Source: an uncultured Gammaproteobacteria bacterium
Lineage (GTDB): Bacteria; Pseudomonadota; Gammaproteobacteria; Rariloculales; Rariloculaceae
NCBI GenBank assembly: GCA_946887385.1
Contig: CAMPKU010000224.1
Span: forward strand, 1 to 6,893
Length of the DNA stretch: 6,893 nt
Direction: 5' to 3'
Shown here: piece by piece, positions 3,675 through 6,893 of the stretch
Numbering within the stretch: the stretch's first letter is position 1
How the letters are laid out: each line of letters opens with the position of its first letter
Translations under genes and position numbers: made by a program
Notes under the pieces: generated by a model
The model's database searches: none
The model's input: only the letters and a program-made list of their open reading frames with translations
Told to the model about the DNA's origin: nothing

Positions 3675-6143
3675 TCACTCGTGTCGCAGCGCGTGCAGCG
3701 GATCGACACGGCTCGCGCGGCTCGCCGGGATTGCGACGGCTGCGAATGCGGTCGCGGCAAGCACGGCGGGGACCGTGACGAACACGGCAACGTCGCGAGG
3801 CTCGACGCCGAACAGGAACGAGGCGAGCAGATTGGCCAGGAAGTACGCCGCCGCGAGTCCAAGGCTCAATCCGATCGCGACCAGCGCCATTCCCTGTCCG
3901 ACTACCATCCGCCGCACGCGCGCTGTCTGCGCGCCGAGTGCCAGCCGAATGCCGATCTCGTGGGTTCGCTGCTGCACCGAGTAGGCCATCAAGCCGTAGA
4001 TGCCGATCGCGGCGAGCACGAGCGCCGATCCGCCGAAGACGCTCATCAGCAGCATGTTCAGCCGCTGACGGGAGACCGACACGCCCACGACGTCGGCCAT
4101 CGTCTGCACGCCGGTGACCGGGGCCCCAGTGATTTGCCGCAACTCTTCCTGCACGGCTGCTGCGAGCGCGAGCGGCTCGCCGCGGGTGCGCACGACCCAG
4201 GCGAGCGGTCTGCCCTCCGCGAGGAATGCGTTCAAGGCGTCCGGTATCTGGGCCTGCGGGACGTACATGGCAGGGATCGGATCGGCCGCCATGCTGAAGG
4301 AGCGAACGTCTCCGACCACGCCGATGATCCGCCGCACCGGCTCCGTGGCGAGCGCCGGCATGAACTGCGCGCCGCCTACAACCAAGCTCTGCTGCAGCGG
4401 GTCGGCGCCGTCCGGCCAGTACTGCTTGGCGAATGCTTCGTTGATCACGACCACCGGCTCCGCCGCGCCGTGGTCGCGGTCGTCGAATGTGCGGCCACGT
4501 AGCACGGGTATCTCGAACACGTCGAAGTAACTGCCTGAGCTCACCGCCCAGCCGACGTCGCCGGCGAACGGGCCCTCCTGCGTGCGTCCGACGATGTTGA
4601 ACGGCAGACTGAAGCGGTCCGCTAGCGGCACGCAGCACGTGGATGTCGCGTCGACGACGCCCGGGATGGCGCGGACGCGATCGAGCCCGATGCGTGCGAT
4701 CTGCTCCACGCCGTCGGCGCTCGCGAACCGCGGGTCGGAGAGCGACGTCCGCATCACGAGCACGTTGTCGGCATTGAAGCCGGGATTCACTTGCCCGAGC
4801 GCGAGGAACGTGCGGATCAAGAGCGCCGCGCCCACGAGCAGCACGACGGCGAGCGCCATCTCGAGCGTCACGAGCAGGGAACGCGTCTTGTTCTCCCTGA
4901 GACCGCTGCCCGAGCGGCCGCCCGTGTCCTTGATGACCCTGCTCAGATCCGAGCGCGACGCGACGAGCGCGGGCACGAGGCCGAACAGCAAGCCTGTGAC
5001 GAGCGACAGCGCGAGGGTGAACACCACGATGCGCCAATCGAGGCCGAGGAGCGAGCCCGCCTCGCCGAGCCGCGGCAAGCCAGCCGTGTCCACGGCCAGG
5101 AGCGCGCGCATGCCGAGGAATCCCGCAATCAAGCCAAGCGCGCCTCCGGCCGAGGCGAGCAGCGCGCTCTCGGTCAGCAGTTGGCGCGCGATGCGCCAGC
5201 GGCCGGCACCGAGCGCGGTGCGGATCGCGATTTCGCGTTGGCGGCCGACCGCCCGCGCGAGCATCAGGCTCGCGACGTTCGCGCAGGCGATCAGCAGCAC
5301 GAAGCCCACCGCACCGAGCAGCACGAGCAGCGTCGTGCGAACGCCGGGACCGATGATCGCCTCCTGCAGCGTGGTGGCGCTGAACCCGGCGGCCGGCAAG
5401 ATGCCGGAAGGAAAGCGCTCGCGAAACTCTTCAGCCGACGCTGCGAGGCGCGCCTGCGCCTGCTCGAGCGTGACGCCAGGCTTCAGCCGGCCGATGGCCT
5501 GAAAGGAGTTGCCTTGATCGGCGCTGTTCGGATCGAGGCGAAACGGCACCCAGAGCTCCGGCCCGCCGAACTCGCGCAGGTCGAAGTTCGGTCCCGCGAC
5601 GCCGACGACCGTGTAGGACTCCTCGCTCAGCCGCACGGCGCTGCCGATGACGTTCGGGTCGCCCGCGAGCCGCTGCATCCAGAACCGATGGCTCACGACC
5701 GTGGCGCGCGGCCCGTTCGGGAGGTCTTCTTCGGGCGTGAACGCACGGCCGAGGACGATCGGCGCGCGGAACGCGCGGAAAAACGCTTCGGATACCTGGC
5801 TACCTTGCACGCGCTCCGGCACATCGCCAGCCGTGTAGCTGAACGAGTTGAGGCGAAACGCCGCGACATCCTCGAGCACGTCGGTCTGTGCCCGCCAGTG
5901 CATGAGCTTCGCGGGCGATGCCCACGGCACCGTGAGGCGGCCGTTCTCCGTATTCATCAGCATGACGAGTCGATCCGGCTCCGCGAACGGCACCGGCTTT
6001 AGCAGCACGGCGTTGACGACGGAGAAGATGGCCACGTTGACCCCAATGCCGAGCGTCAAGGCCGCGATCGCCGTGGCGGTGAAGCCCAGGCTTCCCGCGA
6101 GCGTCTTCAGGGCATGCTTTAAATCCTGACGCAGCGTTTCCAT
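3675..6143 (-). CDS. ADOP-type duplicated MacB/FtsX permease, without an ATPase partner nearby
   Basis: This 822-residue membrane protein belongs to the ABC-type permease superfamily that includes MacB, LolC and FtsX. It has two tandem permease halves in one chain. It opens with the ADOP signature METLRQDLKHALKTL and then GFTATAIAALTLGIGVN (20-36), the first helix. A large periplasmic MacB-like domain follows (about 45-265), and then the first FtsX core with helices at about 268-295, 320-350 and 370-393. The second half repeats the plan: helix 425-447, periplasmic domain about 450-690, helices at about 695-720, 748-778 and 786-806. The two halves share a cytoplasmic motif, REIAIRTALGAG (303-314) and HEIGIRLALGAQ (728-739). 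The length matches the ADOP family, named from Acidobacteria, which lack an adjacent ATP-binding gene; none is in this window. The substrate is unknown, with export of a lipophilic or peptide compound likely by family. GGAAAG lies about 8 bases before the ATG. A gene on the same strand ends 57 bases upstream. Confidence 0.95.
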   Translation of the reverse strand: METLRQDLKHALKTLAGSLGFTATAIAALTLGIGVNVAIFSVVNAVLLKPVPFAEPDRLVMLMNTENGRLTVPWASPAKLMHWRAQTDVLEDVAAFRLNSFSYTAGDVPERVQGSQVSEAFFRAFRAPIVLGRAFTPEEDLPNGPRATVVSHRFWMQRLAGDPNVIGSAVRLSEESYTVVGVAGPNFDLREFGGPELWVPFRLDPNSADQGNSFQAIGRLKPGVTLEQAQARLAASAEEFRERFPSGILPAAGFSATTLQEAIIGPGVRTTLLVLLGAVGFVLLIACANVASLMLARAVGRQREIAIRTALGAGRWRIARQLLTESALLASAGGALGLIAGFLGMRALLAVDTAGLPRLGEAGSLLGLDWRIVVFTLALSLVTGLLFGLVPALVASRSDLSRVIKDTGGRSGSGLRENKTRSLLVTLEMALAVVLLVGAALLIRTFLALGQVNPGFNADNVLVMRTSLSDPRFASADGVEQIARIGLDRVRAIPGVVDATSTCCVPLADRFSLPFNIVGRTQEGPFAGDVGWAVSSGSYFDVFEIPVLRGRTFDDRDHGAAEPVVVINEAFAKQYWPDGADPLQQSLVVGGAQFMPALATEPVRRIIGVVGDVRSFSMAADPIPAMYVPQAQIPDALNAFLAEGRPLAWVVRTRGEPLALAAAVQEELRQITGAPVTGVQTMADVVGVSVSRQRLNMLLMSVFGGSALVLAAIGIYGLMAYSVQQRTHEIGIRLALGAQTARVRRMVVGQGMALVAIGLSLGLAAAYFLANLLASFLFGVEPRDVAVFVTVPAVLAATAFAAVAIPASRASRVDPLHALRHE

Positions 6144-6200
6144 CGGTCTTTCCGCTCCAACGTCGAAGTTTGCCGCCCGCGTGCTTCTACTGGCCGGTTT
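6144..6200 (-). other. Short spacer between the two minus-strand genes
   Basis: The 57 bases contain the purine-rich ribosome-binding stretch GCGGAAAG before the permease ATG. I see no hairpin with a T run and no clear promoter, so the two genes may share a transcript. Confidence 0.35.
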
Positions 6201-6833
6201 TCAACGTTGCTGCGGCGGGTCCGCAGCAGGCTGTTGAATCGGGGCGGGCCCATAGCCGGGTCGCGCAACATACGCTACCGAGCTCAGCTGCATGCTGGAC
6301 TGACTCCTCAGAGCATTGAGGGACAGCAGTTGCATCCCCAGGACCTTCATGAGAGCCATGGGCGGGTCGGCTGCCGACGAGGTCGGTTGAGTCATCTGCA
6401 CTTGGCACATCGTCGTTCTGCATTCGACTTGTAGCACGAGCAGCGGGAGTCCCGGTTGCTCGGCGAGCCGGCTGAGGATGTCCGTTTGCGCGCGTGGGGC
6501 CCATTCCGGGTCGATCGACTCCGCCGCAAAGTTCGCCGCGAAATCGGGTGGCCCGGGTATCGACGGCGCGGTTTCCCGGTACTGCTCGACTACCTCGGAC
6601 GGAGCGGCCGCCTGAGCCGGTAGCGGCGGCGGCTCGCGCGTCAGCGGCTCTGGCGCCGCAATCTCCTCCCCGAGGTCGACGCCGCGCCGGAGGTCGTCGC
6701 GGACGGCCGCGGGCTCGGAGAGAGCTGCCGTTGTCGCAGGCGGATCAGCCGGAGAAACCGGCCGCACGAGCACCACCAGCGCAATCGCACCAAGGACAAG
6801 GGCGCCGGCTATCCACCCCGTTCGCAAGCTCAT
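6201..6833 (-). CDS. Anchored or exported Pro/Ala-rich protein with a CxxxxC motif, function unknown
   Basis: I do not recognise this gene. From the ATG at 6833 the product has 210 residues. A hydrophobic segment (LRTGWIAGALVLGAIALVVLV, about residues 3-23) follows a short start and should be a membrane anchor or uncleaved signal. Residues 25-105 are low in complexity and rich in Pro, Ala and Glu, probably an extended linker. A compact C-terminal part follows: DPEWAPRAQTDILSRLAEQP (108-127), then LLVLQVECRTTMCQVQM (131-147) with Cys138 and Cys143, then a helix-like stretch and a Pro/Gln-rich tail. A 'strand-ECxxxxCxV-strand' pattern in a periplasmic protein suggests a disulfide or a redox or metal site. 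An in-frame ATG at 6857 and a TTG at 6869 also exist. I chose 6833 because the anchor then begins at once and CAGGA lies just upstream, though very close to the start. It may be co-transcribed with the permease. Confidence 0.72.
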   Translation of the reverse strand: MSLRTGWIAGALVLGAIALVVLVRPVSPADPPATTAALSEPAAVRDDLRRGVDLGEEIAAPEPLTREPPPLPAQAAAPSEVVEQYRETAPSIPGPPDFAANFAAESIDPEWAPRAQTDILSRLAEQPGLPLLVLQVECRTTMCQVQMTQPTSSAADPPMALMKVLGMQLLSLNALRSQSSMQLSSVAYVARPGYGPAPIQQPAADPPQQR

Positions 6834-6893
6834 GATCCTGACGATAGCGCCAGGCATGGCCCGCAGCAAAGGCCGACGTCGTTCGGGGCGCGG
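6834..6893. other. Right-edge stretch upstream of the exported protein
   Basis: The last 60 bases contain alternative starts for the minus-strand gene (ATG 6857, TTG 6869). They hold no gene, hairpin or promoter that I can support. The gene's real promoter may lie outside the window. Confidence 0.3.

Noticed and set aside
3357..4502. 381-residue plus-strand frame running from the LpxR-like gene into the permease
   Set aside because: It crosses two convergent genes in the wrong frame, is Arg/His-rich, and would read through the hairpin.
3652..5037. 461-residue minus-strand frame inside the permease gene
   Set aside because: It is an Arg/Ala-rich alternative frame of the permease; only the permease frame shows helices and the duplicated FtsX motif.
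4791..6002. 403-residue plus-strand frame opposite the permease
   Set aside because: Very rich in Arg, Glu and His with no hydrophobic core; a typical antisense shadow of a membrane protein in GC-rich DNA.
6842..6870. Weak minus-strand promoter (TTTGCT, then TATCGT) before the exported-protein gene
   Set aside because: The -35 matches only 3 of 6 positions, and the start point would fall almost on the chosen ATG.
1..6893. Signs of mobile elements, tRNA, rRNA or CRISPR
   Set aside because: I saw no transposase or integrase motif, no terminal repeats, no cloverleaf and no regularly spaced repeats.

Overview
The window is high-GC DNA from a Gram-negative bacterium. Two things point to an outer membrane and a proteobacterial host: an LpxR-like outer-membrane lipid A deacylase homologue and exported proteins with signal sequences. 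A Steroidobacter/Nevskia-like gammaproteobacterium is my best guess because it would combine LpxR-type proteins with 'acidobacterial duplicated orphan permeases' (ADOP). That is a low-confidence inference, and an acidobacterium cannot be excluded.

Layout from left to right: (1) the 3' end of an unnamed gene (+), carrying a 'GHSIGRWDGDTLVVDT' motif; (2) tail to tail with it, a two-gene minus-strand unit encoding a four-helix membrane protein followed, 2 bases later, by a small Xre-type DNA-binding protein; (3) an AT-rich divergent control region, 1148-1298, with back-to-back promoters and two dyad symmetries; (4) two plus-strand genes for envelope or exported proteins, an alpha/beta hydrolase (carboxylesterase/lipase type) and an LpxR-family outer-membrane barrel; (5) a perfect 10-bp hairpin at the convergent junction; (6) two minus-strand genes, an anchored Pro/Ala-rich exported protein of unknown function and, downstream of it, a full-length 822-residue ADOP permease with no ATPase nearby.

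How the parts may relate: the membrane protein/Xre pair looks like an autoregulated module. Its promoter carries an operator-like dyad, and it shares its control region with the exported hydrolase. The hydrolase and the LpxR homologue both act on ester bonds outside the cytoplasm, and both would be made in the same direction, so they may form an envelope-lipid module. That link is inference only. I did not find RNA genes, CRISPR arrays, insertion sequences or obvious phage elements, and I see no clear new multi-gene system. The most interesting parts are the symmetric divergent control region and the altered active-site positions in the LpxR homologue.
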